Below the pieces are notes generated by a model, which saw only the letters and a list, made by a program, of their open reading frames with translations, was not told the origin of the DNA and did not search any database. Position numbers and translations under genes: made by a program. Positions 36,601 to 47,503 of a DNA stretch of 64,000 nt are shown piece by piece. The stretch is taken from positions 17,152,460 to 17,216,459 of the forward strand of contig CM055745.1 in the NCBI GenBank assembly GCA_029465975.1, written 5' to 3'. This DNA comes from Dallia pectoralis (lineage: Eukaryota > Chordata > Actinopteri > Esociformes > Umbridae). Every line of letters begins with the position of its first letter. Position 1 is the stretch's first letter.

Positions 36601-39217
36601 AGGAGGAGGGTGGTACCTGAGAGGGATGGTAGAGGTGGTAGGAGGAGGGTGGTACCTGAGAGGGATATGGGAGGTGGTAGGAGGAGGGTGGTACCTGAGA
36701 GGGATATGGGAGGTGGTAGGAGGAGGGTGGTACCTGGTAGAGGGATACCTGGGAGGTGGTAGGAGGGTGGTAGATATGGGAGGTGGTAGGTAGGAGGAGG
36801 GTGGTACCTGAGAGGGATATGGGAGGTGGTAGGAGGAGGGTGGTACCTGAGAGGGATATGGGAGGTGGTAGGAGGGTGGTACCTGAGAGGGATATGGGAG
36901 GGACCTGAGAGGGATATGGAGGTGGTAGGAGGAGGGTGGTACCTGAGAGGGATAAGGGAGGTGGTAGGAGGAGGGTGGTACCTGAGAGGGATATGGGAGG
37001 TGGTAGGAGGAGGGTGGTACCTGAGAGGGATATGGGAGGTGGTAGGAGGAGGGTGGTACCTGAGAGGATAAGGGAGGTGGTAGGAGGAGGGTGGTACCTG
37101 AGAGGGATAAGGGAGGTGGTAGGAGGAGGGTGGTACCTGAGAGGGATATGGGAGGTGGTAGGAGGAGGGTGGTACCTGACCTGAGAGGGATAAGGGAGGT
37201 GGTAGGAGGAGGGTGGTACCTGAGAGGGATATGGGGGTGGTAGGAGGAGGGTGGTACCTGAGAGGGATATGGGAGGTGGTAGGAGGAGGGTGGTACCTGA
37301 GAGGGATATGGGAGGTGGTAGGAGGAGGGTGGTACCTGAGAGGGATAAGGGAGGTGGTAGGAGGAGGGTGGTACCTGAGAGGGATATGGGAGGTGGTAGG
37401 AGGAGGGTGGTACCTGAGAGGGATAAGGGAGGTGGTAGGAGGAGGGTGGTACCTGAGAGGGATAAGGGAGGTGGTAGGAGGAGGGTGGTACCTGAGAGGG
37501 ATATGGGAGGTGGTAGGAGGAGGGTGGTACCTGAGAGGGATATGGGAGGTGGTAGGAGGAGGGTGGTACCTGAGAGGGATATGGGAGGTGGTAGGAGGAG
37601 GGTGGTACCTGAGAGGGATATGGGAGGTGGTAGGAGGAGGGTGGTACCTGAGAGGGATATGGGAGGTGGTAGGAGGAGGGTGGTACCTGAGAGGGATATG
37701 GGATATGGGAGGTGGTAGGAGGAGGGTGGTACCTGAGAGGGATATGGGAGGTGGTAGGAGGAGGGTGGTACCTGAGAGGGATATGGGAGGTGGTAGGAGG
37801 AGGGTGGTACCTGAGAGGGATAAGGGAGGTGGTAGGAGGAGGGTGGTACCTGAGAGGGATAAGGGAGGTGGTAGGAGGAGGGTGGTACCTGAGAGGGATA
37901 AGGGAGGTGGTAGGAGGAGGGTGGTACCTGAGAGGGATATGGGAGGTGGTAGGAGGAGGGTGGTACCTGAGAGGGATATGGGAGGTGGTAGGAGGAGGGT
38001 GGTACCTGAGAGGGATATGGGAGGTGGTAGGAGGAGGGTGGTACCTGAGAGGGATATGGGAGGTGGTAGGAGGAGGGTGGTACCTGAGAGGGATATGGGA
38101 GGTGGTAGGAGGAGGGTGGTACCTGAGAGGGATATGGGAGGTGGTAGGAGGAGGGTGGTACCTGAGAGGGATAAGGGAGGTGGTAGGAGGAGGGTGGTAC
38201 CTGAGAGGGATAAGGGGGTGGTAGGAGGAGGGTGGTACCTGAGAGGGATATGGGAGGTGGTAGGAGGAGGGTGGTACCTGAGAGGGATATGGGAGGTGGT
38301 AGGAGGAGGGTGGTACCTGAGAGGGATATGGGAGGTGGTAGGAGGAGGGTGGTACCTGAGAGGGATATGGGAGGTGGTAGGAGGAGGGTGGTACCTGAGA
38401 GGGATAAGGGAGGTGGTAGGAGGAGGGTGGTACCTGAGAGGGATAAGGGAGGTGGTAGGAGGAGGGTGGTACCTGAGAGGGATATGGGAGGTGGTAGGAG
38501 GAGGGTGGTACCTGAGAGGGATATGGGAGGTGGTAGGAGGAGGGTGGTACCTGAGAGGGATAAGGGAGGTGGTAGGAGGAGGGTGGTACCTGAGAGGGAT
38601 AAGGGAGGTGGTAGGAGGAGGGTGGTACCTGAGAGGGATATGGGAGGTGGTAGGAGGAGGGTGGTACCTGAGAGGGATAAGGGAGGTGGTAGGAGGAGGG
38701 TGGTACCTGAGAGGGATAAGGGAGGTGGTAGGAGGAGGGTGGTACCTGAGAGGGATAAGGGAGGTGGTAGGAGGAGGAGGGTGGTACCTGAGAGGGATAT
38801 GGGAGGTGGTAGGAGGAGGGTGGTACCTGAGAGGGATAAGGGAGGTGGTAGGAGGAGGGTGGTACCTGAGAGGGATAAGGGAGGTGGTAGGAGGAGGGTG
38901 GTACCTGAGAGGGATATGGGAGGTGGTAGGAGGAGGGTGGTACCTGAGAGGGATATGGGAGGTGGTAGGAGGAGGGTGGTACCTGAGAGGGATATGGGAG
39001 GTGGTAGGAGGAGGGTGGTACCTGAGAGGGATATGGGAGGTGGTAGGAGGAGGGTGGTACCTGAGAGGGATATGGGAGGTGGTAGGAGGAGGGTGGTACC
39101 TGAGAGGGATAAGGAAGGTGGTAGGAGGAGGGTGGTACCTGAGAGGGATATGGGAGGTGGTAGGAGGAGGGTGGTACCTGAGAGGGATATGGGAGGTGGT
39201 AGGAGGAGGGTGGTACC
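33624..39217. repeat. Minisatellite, 39-bp G-rich unit, inside LINE ORF2
   Basis: About 143 copies of a 39-bp unit encoding GGGRRRVVPERDM or GGGRRRVVPERDK. The two types differ by gatatg versus gataag and are mixed along the array. Thirteen codons per unit preserve frame, but partial units near 35270, 35970, 36240-36300, 36590-36920, 37070, 37180, 37700 and 38215 break it. Each unit has several G runs on the plus strand (ggaggtggtaggaggaggg). The single-copy sequence to the right contains gagagggataag, the same words as the K-type unit. Confidence 0.97.
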
Positions 39218-40828
39218 GGGGTGGACTGATGAGGGTTCCAAAAGAGTACGTGAGAGGGATAAGGCGTTTAGGGCACTGAGGAGAAGCATGTCAGATACGA
39301 AAGTATTGGAATATCAATGTAGAAGGGCCGAGGCTAGGAGAACGGTAAAGAGGGCTAAAAGGGACGCATGGCGTGAGTTCTGCTCTACCATTGGGAGGGG
39401 GACGGACATTGGCAGGGTGTGGAAAATGTTTAGGAAGATGTTGGGTAAAGGAGGAAATGCGGAAATACCAGTGTTGGTGGTGGGGGATGCTATTGCTATG
39501 ACGGGTAAGGAAAAGGCGGATGCGCTTGGGGTAGCGTTTGCGAAGGTTCACAGTGGTGATCACCTATGTGAGGAGAGTAAGAGGAGGAGATGTGAGATGT
39601 TAAAACAGAAGGGAGATGTGTTGTTGAAGAAGGTGGTGACAGGTGAGGTGATGGATGCTGAATTCACTAGGTTTGAGCTGACGAGGGCATTGGTGGGATG
39701 TAGGCGTTCGGCACCGGGAGAGGATAGGGTATGCTACGAGATGGTGAAGAAGGCCCCGGATAATGTAAAGGAAGCTATAGTAGGGCTGTTCAACAAGGTG
39801 TGGAGGACTGGGGTGCTGCCGGATGGGTGGAAGCAGGCGGTAGTGCTGCCGTTTGCCAAACCGGGAAAGATCCAGGGAAGGTGGATAGCTACAGGCCAAT
39901 AGCGTTGACCTCCAACTTATGTAAGCTGATGGAAAAGATGATTATTAAAAGGTTGATGTTCTTCCTGGAGAGTAGGGGCTTGATGAGTGAAGCGCAGAGT
40001 GGGTTCTGGAGAGGGAGGTCCACTATGGATGCACTGGTGGTGGTTAGTACAGAGATTGCCAAGGCTCTTGCTATGAAGGAGAAGATGCTGGTGGTGTACT
40101 TTGATATAGAGAAGGCGTATGATACTATGTGGAGGGAAGGGGTGTTAATTAAGTTGAGTGCATTGGGTGTTAAGGGCAGAATGTATAATTGGATTCTGGA
40201 TTTCTTGTTTGACAGGTACATACAGGTGAGGGTTGGGACGATATTGTCAGGGAGGTATGAGGTTGTAAATGGTACCCCACAGGGCAGTGTGATTAGCCCT
40301 GTGTTGTTTATATTAATGATTGATGATGTGTTTAGGGATGTAGGGAGAGGTATGGGTGTGGCACTGTATGCAGACGATGGGGCATTGTGGAAGAGAGGCA
40401 GGAATGAGAAGTTTGTGATGAGGAAGATGCAAGAGGCGGTGGGTGTGGTGGAGGACTGGTCCAAGACATGGGGTTTTAGGATGTCGGTGGCTAAATCTTG
40501 TTTCATGGTGTACTCTAGGCGGATGGTGGGTGAGGTTCGGCTATATATGTATGGACAGGAATTAGGAAGGGTGTTAGAGTTTAAGTATTTGGGGTTGTGG
40601 TTTGATGAGAGGCTTACGTGGAGGAGACATGTAGAGTTTATAGAGCAGAAGTGTAGGAAGGTGCTGAATCTGATGAGGGCAGTGGCAGGTGTAGATTGGG
40701 GGCAGATAGGAAGACACTGATGTGTATGTATCAGGCACTGGTTAGATCCACGATGGACTATGGGTGTTTTATTTATGGTGCTGACGGTGCTACAGAGATT
40801 GGACAGGGTGCAATCACGAGCACTAAGG

Positions 40829-40903
40829 CTATGTGTGGGGGCTATCAGGACCACTATGTGTGGGGGCTATCAGGACCACCTGTGTGGGGGCTATCAGGAC
40901 CAC
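40829..40903. repeat. Nascent three-copy tandem repeat in LINE ORF2
   Basis: Three copies of tgtgtgggggctatcaggac plus ccac, 25, 25 and 24 bp long, between the reverse transcriptase and RNase H. The lengths are not multiples of three, so they shift frame. This is the third tandem amplification in the same LINE copy, at an early stage. Confidence 0.93.
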
Positions 40904-42165
40904 TCCGGTGGTGGTGTTGCAGGTGGACACAGGGGAATTGCCATTGAGGTTGAGGAGGGACAAGTTGGCACTGGCGTATTGGGCCAGGTTGAAGGGGTGT
41001 GCTAAAAGCCACACTGTGGTTGTGGCAACTAGGGAGTGTTGGGAGAGGGACAAGGCTAGTCTGAGGATGTATGGGTGGACAATTGGGCAGAAAGTGATAG
41101 AGTACGGCTTGGAGGGCATAGAGGTAGGGCCGGCGATAGCATTAGGGCCTATCCCTCCGTGGATGTTTCCAACGCCAAGTGTGGATGTGGGCATGATGCT
41201 GGAGAGGAGGGAGTGGGGAGAGGGGGAGGTGAGCGTGTGTGTGGAGAGGTATGTCTGCAGACATTTTTATGGGTTTATAAGGGTGTATACTGATGGGTCT
41301 AAGGTAGTGAATGGTGGTAGAGTGGGTGCAGGAGTGCATGTCCCTGAGTTCAGTGTGAGTGTCAGTCAAAGAGTCACTGATAATGTGTCGGTGTATACAG
41401 CAGAGATGGTGGCTGTGATCATTGGGTTGAGATGGGTGGAGGATGTGGCACCATGTAGGGTGGTGATATGTTCAGACTCAGCAGCAGTGTTGAGTAGTGT
41501 AATGGATGGTAGGTCTGATAGGGAGGACATACTGGGTGAAATGATGGGGATATTGCTGAGGTTGGAGAGACAGGGGGTAGTGGTGAGGTTTTGTTGGGTG
41601 CCCGCTCATGCTGGAGTGGAGGGTAACGAGGTGGCTGACCTGGTGGCAAAGAGTGCTGTAAGGAGGACTGAGGTGGATGTCAGGGTGGCGTTGGGGCGCA
41701 GGGAGGTTAAGGCGTTGATTCGTGAAGCAGGGATTGCAGTGTGGGAGAGACAGTGGGGAGAAGGTGGTAAAGGCAGGCACTTCTGGGGTATACATAGGTC
41801 AGTGAGGGAGGTTGTGGGCATGATAGGTTGTAGAAGGGAAGATGTGGTGTGGAGTAGGTTAAGGTATGGGCACACAGGGTTGAATGGCACATTGAGAGTT
41901 GTGGCAAAACATGACACAGGTTTGTGTGATAGGTGTGAGGTGGAGGAAACGGTTGAGCACGTGCTGTTTTTCTGTGGGAGGTATGATATGGATAGGGAGG
42001 TTATGTATGGTAGTGTTAGGGAGACTAAGAGGGGTTGGGACTTAGGTGGGGTGCTTGGGGGTGGAAAAGGGAAGGAGGCAGTAATGAAGGCATTATGCAC
42101 CTTAAGTTGGTTGCGATCTGCCATTAAATGAAAAGAAGAAGAAGAAGAAGAATGACCCCGTAGTT

Positions 42166-42608
42166 CAGGAAGTCGATGCTCAGTTCGGCTCAGTATCTGT
42201 TCACCATCTGCTCCAATCTGCTAACGTTTATGCCTTTGGAAGCTTTGTCAGTAAGTTTTTGGTTTCCTTTTGCATATATCTTCGAGTCAGGATGATTAGC
42301 TATATTCGAGGATGGCAAATGCTAGCTAATTGGTTTACTAGGCAATGTTAACAGCCATTGAGTTGTGTAGCTAATAGCTATTGTGTACAGTTGGTCCTAA
42401 CATAACAAGGTATCGCTTATTATTAACATGGACTTGCATTGCTATGTTTGGTAATGAGACATTGTTGTCTTTGTATTTTGCAGTTTCACGTGTTTATTCA
42501 ACTTATTAAAAACAAACAAACATGAAGACCGTGTTGACGTTTTGATGAGGTGAAGACGTTTAGCTTGCTGTCAAAATATGCCCAGTAACGCATACGGAGG
42601 ACAGTACA
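42166..42608. other. Right flank of inserted segment hosting the LINE
   Basis: Non-repetitive sequence between the LINE and the resumed 55-bp array. I see no open frame of note. A gtaag at about 42250 and a tttgcag near 42477 could be splice signals of a non-coding or lost gene, but nothing confirms this. The right border cagtacagaagtt shares gaagtt with the left border at 26451-26456. Confidence 0.45.
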
Positions 42609-43520
42609 GAAGTTAATCTATTATACTAAAACACATATAGGAGCAATACTTAATAAACACATGGAAGCCAATCTATTATACTAAAACACATATAGAATCA
42701 ATACTTAATACACACATGGAAGTCAATCTGATATACTAAAACACATATAGGATCAATACATAATACACACATGGAAGTAAATCTATTATACTAAAACACC
42801 TATAGGATCAATACAATAAACACATAAGTCAATCACAAAACACCTATAGGATCAATAAATAAACTGGATTATACTAAAACACATATAGGATCAATACTTA
42901 ATAAACACATGGAAGTCAATCTATTATACTAAAACACCTATAGGATCAATACTTAATAAACACATGGAAGTCAATCTATTATACTAAAACACCTATAGGA
43001 TCAATACTTAATAAACACATGGAAGTCAATCTATTATACTAAAACACCTATAGGATCAATACTTAATAAACACCTGGAAGTCAATCTATTATACTAAAAC
43101 ACCTATAGGATCAATACTTAATAAACACATGGAAGTCAATCTATTATACTAAAACACCTATAGGATCAATACTTAATACACTCATGGAAGTCAATCTATT
43201 ACACTAAAACACATATAGGATCAATACTTAATACACACATGGAAGTTAATCTATTAAACTAAAACACATATAGGAGCAATACTTAATAAACACATGGAAG
43301 TCAATCTGTTATACTAAAACACCTATAGGATCAATACTTAATAAACACATGGAAGTCAATCTATTATACTAAAACACCTATAGGATCAATACTTAATAAA
43401 CACATGGAAGTTAATCTATTATACTAAAACACCTATAGGATCAATACTTAATAAACACATGGAAGTCAATCTATTATACTAAAACACCTATAGGATCAAT
43501 ACTTAATACACACTGGAAAA
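42609..43520. repeat. Minisatellite, 55-bp unit (right part)
   Basis: About 16 copies of the same 55-bp unit as at 26160-26456, in the same orientation. Variants include acctatagg versus acatatagg and truncated units near 42810-42870. Sequence at 43521-43744 is unremarkable intron. Confidence 0.92.
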
Positions 43521-43744
43521 GTGTAAGTTAACAATCTAATCATTATAATTAAACACCTGCAATCTTTTGTAAATCACACTTTAAAGTGTAGATTGACAAT
43601 ATCAGTATTATACAAAAACAACCAACGCATTTATACTAGAATATATACCTGTATAGTGTAGGTAAATAAAACATTATTAAATACCCATATCTAGAACATA
43701 CCAACACATTGTGTTTCTACCCCCTCATTCCCTCTGTTTCTCAC

Positions 43745-43849
43745 CTTGAAACTCCATCTCTGAACGCTATAGGTGGATTCATAGAACAGTCACTCTTCAT
43801 GGACACACAGCTGGGTACAGGAGAGGCTGGTCTCTCCAGCTGGATTGGG
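43745..43849 (-). CDS. NLRC3-like NLR, N-terminal repeat exon 1
   Basis: A 105-bp exon with acceptor gttgaag (43850-43856) and donor gtgag (43744-43740). The peptide is SPIQLERPASPVPSCVS, MKSDCSMNPPIAFRDGVSR, the same short motif as the 25776-25889 exon. Phase is one base in and two bases out, like the other N-terminal exons. A 90-bp intron separates it from the start exon, and a 17.9-kb intron filled by the LINE and arrays follows it. Confidence 0.88.
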
Positions 43850-43939
43850 CTTCAACACAACAGAGGGAAATAGTCAGTCATGTTTTTACTCTTGAACTCA
43901 AATGGGGAAACACATAAAACCAAATTAAGATAGTCTCAC

Positions 43940-44022
43940 CTCTTAGCTGTGGTGTCATGTTCCCCAGAGAGACTGACTTCAGCAGTAGTGCTCTTGTCCT
44001 TTCTTCCATCAGTAAGACTCAT
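43940..44022 (-). CDS. NLRC3-like NLR, start exon
   Basis: First coding exon: ATG at 44022-44020, peptide MSLTDGRKDKSTTAEVSLSG then EHDTTAKR, donor gtgag at 43939-43935. Fish NLRC3-like proteins commonly begin with short peptides of the SLSGEHDTKAKR type, which supports the start. Upstream on the minus strand, acatttcaaag at about 44059 could be an acceptor for a 5' untranslated exon. A promoter could not be identified. The 44023-44683 stretch holds no other gene. Confidence 0.85.
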
Positions 44023-44683
44023 TTTAAATGAAGTAGCCCTCTCCTCTCTGTTTGCTTTGAAATGTAATTGAATAATAAATAAAAAAAACACACTTCTGGA
44101 TCAATAATTATACTGTAAAGACTAAAAGGCACAATATCTGGATTAGATACAAAGTGAAGAATGACACGTTACTTTTATCAAGCAAGTATGACTCAATACT
44201 AAACATGTAATACATTTTTGACTTTTATTCACCTATATTATACTAATAACATAGAACACCTGATTCACTCCCCCTTTGAGAATATGTACTGAAAAACTTA
44301 ACTGAAGTATTAGTACATTAAAACAGATAATTAACACTGATAATTACTTACTCCAAGTTCTCAGTTTTTTTTAATAACAATCGTTAGATATAAGATATAT
44401 TATACTGCTCCGTCAGAACAAAATGGATACTGGACAGGTATTCACTTCTGGTTTCACCTGTGCTACCTGTCCCCTCCCCAAAACATGTGTTACATTAGTT
44501 AACCAGTAGGGGGCGCTAACAAACATTAGATCTCAGTCACTGCAGCTCATTAAAGTCAAATATGACTTGATATATTGGTGACATGGCACACAACATCTAT
44601 GCAGTAATCTTATAGGAAATATAAAGCAAAAATAATATAAGAATATACATACTATAAAGATAATTAGTAGCATTAGTAACAAG

Positions 44684-45183
44684 NNNNNNNNNNNNNNNNN
44701 NNNNNNNNNNNNNNNNNNNNNNNNNNNNNNNNNNNNNNNNNNNNNNNNNNNNNNNNNNNNNNNNNNNNNNNNNNNNNNNNNNNNNNNNNNNNNNNNNNNN
44801 NNNNNNNNNNNNNNNNNNNNNNNNNNNNNNNNNNNNNNNNNNNNNNNNNNNNNNNNNNNNNNNNNNNNNNNNNNNNNNNNNNNNNNNNNNNNNNNNNNNN
44901 NNNNNNNNNNNNNNNNNNNNNNNNNNNNNNNNNNNNNNNNNNNNNNNNNNNNNNNNNNNNNNNNNNNNNNNNNNNNNNNNNNNNNNNNNNNNNNNNNNNN
45001 NNNNNNNNNNNNNNNNNNNNNNNNNNNNNNNNNNNNNNNNNNNNNNNNNNNNNNNNNNNNNNNNNNNNNNNNNNNNNNNNNNNNNNNNNNNNNNNNNNNN
45101 NNNNNNNNNNNNNNNNNNNNNNNNNNNNNNNNNNNNNNNNNNNNNNNNNNNNNNNNNNNNNNNNNNNNNNNNNNNNNNNNNNN
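44684..45183. other. Assembly gap (500 N)
   Basis: Exactly 500 N, bordered on the right by the 60-bp array. It lies upstream of the NLR start exon, so the promoter or a 5' exon may be missing. Confidence 0.99.
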
Positions 45184-45808
45184 TGGTAGAGGATGATTGG
45201 CCTGGGTCTGTGTTAGTGTGTGGTCACCATGGTTACCTGGGGTGGTAGAGGATGATTGTCCTGGGTCTGTGTTAGTGTGTGTCACCATGGTTACCATGGG
45301 TAGTAGAGGATGATTGTCCTGGGTCTGTGTTAGTGTGTGGTCACCATGGTTACCATGGGTGGTAGAGGATGATTGTCCTGGGTCTGTGTTAGTGTGTGGT
45401 CACCATGGTTACCATGGGTAGTAGAGGATGATTGTCCTGGGTCTGTGTTAGTGTGTGGTCACCATGGTTACCATGGGTAATAGAGGATGATTGTCCTGGG
45501 TCTGTGTTAGTGTGTGGTCACCATGGTTACCATGGGTGGTAGAGGATGATTGTCCTGGGTCTGTGTTAGTGTGTGTCACCATGGTTACCAGGGTGGTAGA
45601 GGATGATTGTCCTGGGTTTGTGTTAGTGTGTGGTCACCATGGTTACCGTGGGTAGTAGAGGTTGATTGTCCTGGGTCTGTGTTAGTGTGTGTCACCATGG
45701 TTACCGTGGGTAGTAGAGGATGATTGTCCTGGGTCTGTGTTAGTGTGTGGTCACCATGGTTACCGTGGGTAGTAGAGGATGATTGTCCTGGGTCTGTGTT
45801 AGTGTGTG
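45184..45808. repeat. Minisatellite, 59-60-bp unit
   Basis: About ten copies of a unit with gtagaggatgattgtcctgg and gtgtgtggtcaccatggtta. The array emerges from the gap, so its extent is unknown. It ends at the left border of an inverted-terminal-repeat element. Confidence 0.93.
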
Positions 45809-45935
45809 AGTACGTACTACATTTAAATTAGAACATACTTTGCGACCGTTAAAAAAGTATGTTCTATATAGTATGAATCCGGGTAGCACGAATGGACGTA
45901 CTACATGCACCATGTTAGAATTGTCACGTGATCAT

Positions 45936-46600
45936 CAGGGCCGCATTAAGAGCTCACTGGGCCCCGGGGCTATGAGTTACTGTAGTCGTTCGGTCGTTCA
46001 CAAGTTAAATATAGAATAAATGTATTCGATTGGTATATCAAATTAAAATGTGACGTTTCAATTCACCATGCCCTGCTGCCCACGGGGGTTTAATTGACAG
46101 GCGACCTGACCAATCATAACGCCGAATACGCAATTTTGTCCGTCAGTAGATTAACGTCAATGGACTTGAACTTGAAAAAAGGTATTGTTTAAATGACAAT
46201 ATTTGAAAGTTGAGACTTTGTTTCATATCAACAGTAAGCTGCTCTGAGCTTTCTCTTGTATGTCGGCGCGTAGTTACTCTCAGTGTAACGTTAGTCTTTG
46301 CCCCGCGATGTGTTTTTCACTCGTGAAGCCGCCTGGCTTGTCACACAGTAACTAAAAAAGGCTGGTCTTTGCGAACGGTCACTATAATATTAATGATTGC
46401 ATGATAATGCATGGAATATACGGCAAAGTAAACTTAAAAAAAGTAACTAAATAACAGGGCTAATTTGTGGGGGCGTGGTTAGGCTTTGACAATCAGATGG
46501 CTAGTAATAGTCAATCTGCTCCACAGCCAATCACGGGCCCCCTCCCTGCTCGGGCCCCGGGGCTTAAGCCCCGCCTAGCCCTATTGTTAAGGCTGGCCTG
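45936..46600. mobile_element. hAT nonautonomous element with perfect 8-bp duplication
   Basis: This 665-bp insertion begins cagggccgcattaagag and ends ttaaggctggcctg. It is flanked on both sides by gtgatcat (45928-45935 and 46601-46608). Eight-base target duplications and cagggcc-type ends are hallmarks of the hAT superfamily. No transposase is encoded. Confidence 0.85.
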
Positions 46601-46931
46601 GTGATCATAACAGAGCCCGTCACGTGACATACGCTGTCATAACAGCGTGAAAATGTACAATATCTCCACTTTTAACAAGTCAATCGTTTACTTATATGAT
46701 GTTAAACAAATACAATTTAACAAAAAGTGTTTTCTAAAGTACTTACACTTGAAAACTATTACAACTCCTCTCTCCTGTTGCATCATGGGATAGTAAAGTG
46801 TCCATCGTATGTGCACATAGATATATATACTAGATGTCGCATTCGGGTTCTAAGCATACGTCAAAACCGCCGCCATCTTACCTCGGGGTTCTCAAAACTT
46901 TTCCATCTCCCGACTGTACACCGAATGGACT

Positions 46932-47003
46932 ATGCCGGACTTTTGTGGTGCCTTTGTGTGTTCCAATGAAAAGACAAAACAAGGAATAACATTTCACAGC
47001 TGA
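46932..47003 (+). pseudogene. THAP zinc-finger start of transposase (truncated)
   Basis: From ATG at 46932 the frame reads MPDFCGAFVCSNEKTKQGIT then FHS and stops. The CGAFVCSN and GITFH blocks are the first half of a C2CH THAP DNA-binding domain, used by P-element transposases to bind their ends. The second half (the AVPTF-containing part) is absent, so it cannot fold. An out-of-frame splice could bypass the stop, but no downstream exon was identified. Confidence 0.7.
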
Positions 47004-47359
47004 GAATGATTTTATGATATTAAATACTATTTCTGGTAAAGAAATTACATTATATTTCATGTTTCAGTCCTTGGTCGACAACCGCATGAAATGTAAACTT
47101 AGACGATCCATGCTAGTTAGTTAGTTACAGTAAACATGCTAATGAGTTAGTTTCAGCCAGTTAGAAAAACCAACAATGAACAGAATATATTTATATATAT
47201 TAAATTGAGAATGTGTTCTCTACGTGCTCACCTGGTTAAATAAAGGTTAAATAAAAAAATAAAGATTGATGAATTTCCAGATTAACTGCATTCTCTCCTT
47301 ACAGATGTTTTTAAATATTTTTTCTTTGCTACAGTAAGTATTGTCTTTGTGGATAATCA

Positions 47360-47460
47360 TAGATGTAGTGGTGATATAAATATATATATATGGTGATTTA
47401 TAGATGTGGTGGTGATATATATATATATATATATATATATGGTGATATATAGATGTAGTG

Positions 47461-47503
<43 letters not shown>

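Larger units (their letters stand above)
27991..42131 (+). pseudogene. I-type LINE ORF2 (endonuclease, RT, RNase H), interrupted by arrays
   Basis: The polyprotein starts at ATG 27991 with LLQWNARSL, the catalytic Asn block of an APE-like endonuclease. It is then interrupted by the 27-bp array (28060-32875). It resumes with ICVQETWLKP (catalytic Glu), WCGDFNAHNEIWG and SEHYPIVG, meets the 39-bp array (33624-39217), and resumes as GWTDEGSKRVRERDKAFR. The reverse transcriptase follows (KVDSYRPIALTS, YFDIEKAYDTMWREG, GTPQGSVISP, active site YADDGA near 40370). Then come RNase H (TDGSK, AEMVAVIIGLRW, SDSAAVLSS, HAGVEGNEVADLVA) and a CDRCEVEETVEHVLFFC zinc motif. It ends WLRSAIK at 42131. Frameshifts lie near 39865, 40700, 40790 and 40830-40900. 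Not functional. Confidence 0.9.
26573..42151 (+). mobile_element. I-superfamily LINE, full length, inflated by arrays
   Basis: A complete non-LTR retrotransposon with two open reading frames, ending in a (gaa)n tail at about 42131-42151. It is flanked by atgacccgtagtt (26560-26572) and atgaccccgtagtt (42152-42165), a target-site duplication differing by one inserted C. ORF1 carries CCHC zinc knuckles. ORF2 carries an APE-type endonuclease, reverse transcriptase, RNase H and a C-terminal zinc motif, the layout of the I/Nimb group. Without its two large arrays it would be about 5.2 kb, normal for the clade; with them it is 15.6 kb. Frameshifts and a nonsense codon show it is dead. It lies in the sense opposite to the NLR gene, in that gene's second coding intron. 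Confidence 0.92.

Noticed and set aside
33617..39289. A 1890-codon open frame on the minus strand, rich in Pro, Ser and Leu
   Set aside because: It is produced by a 39-bp unit lacking stops on the antisense of a LINE. Protein character changes between frames at each indel, and single-copy LINE coding on the other strand explains the locus.
39291..41907. Several minus-strand frames of 60-320 codons opposite LINE ORF2
   Set aside because: Shadow frames of a GT-rich coding strand; the plus strand carries ordered LINE motifs.
42166..42608. Possible non-coding RNA gene with splice-like signals beside the LINE
   Set aside because: Only weak gtaag and tttgcag matches; no promoter, structure or coding support.
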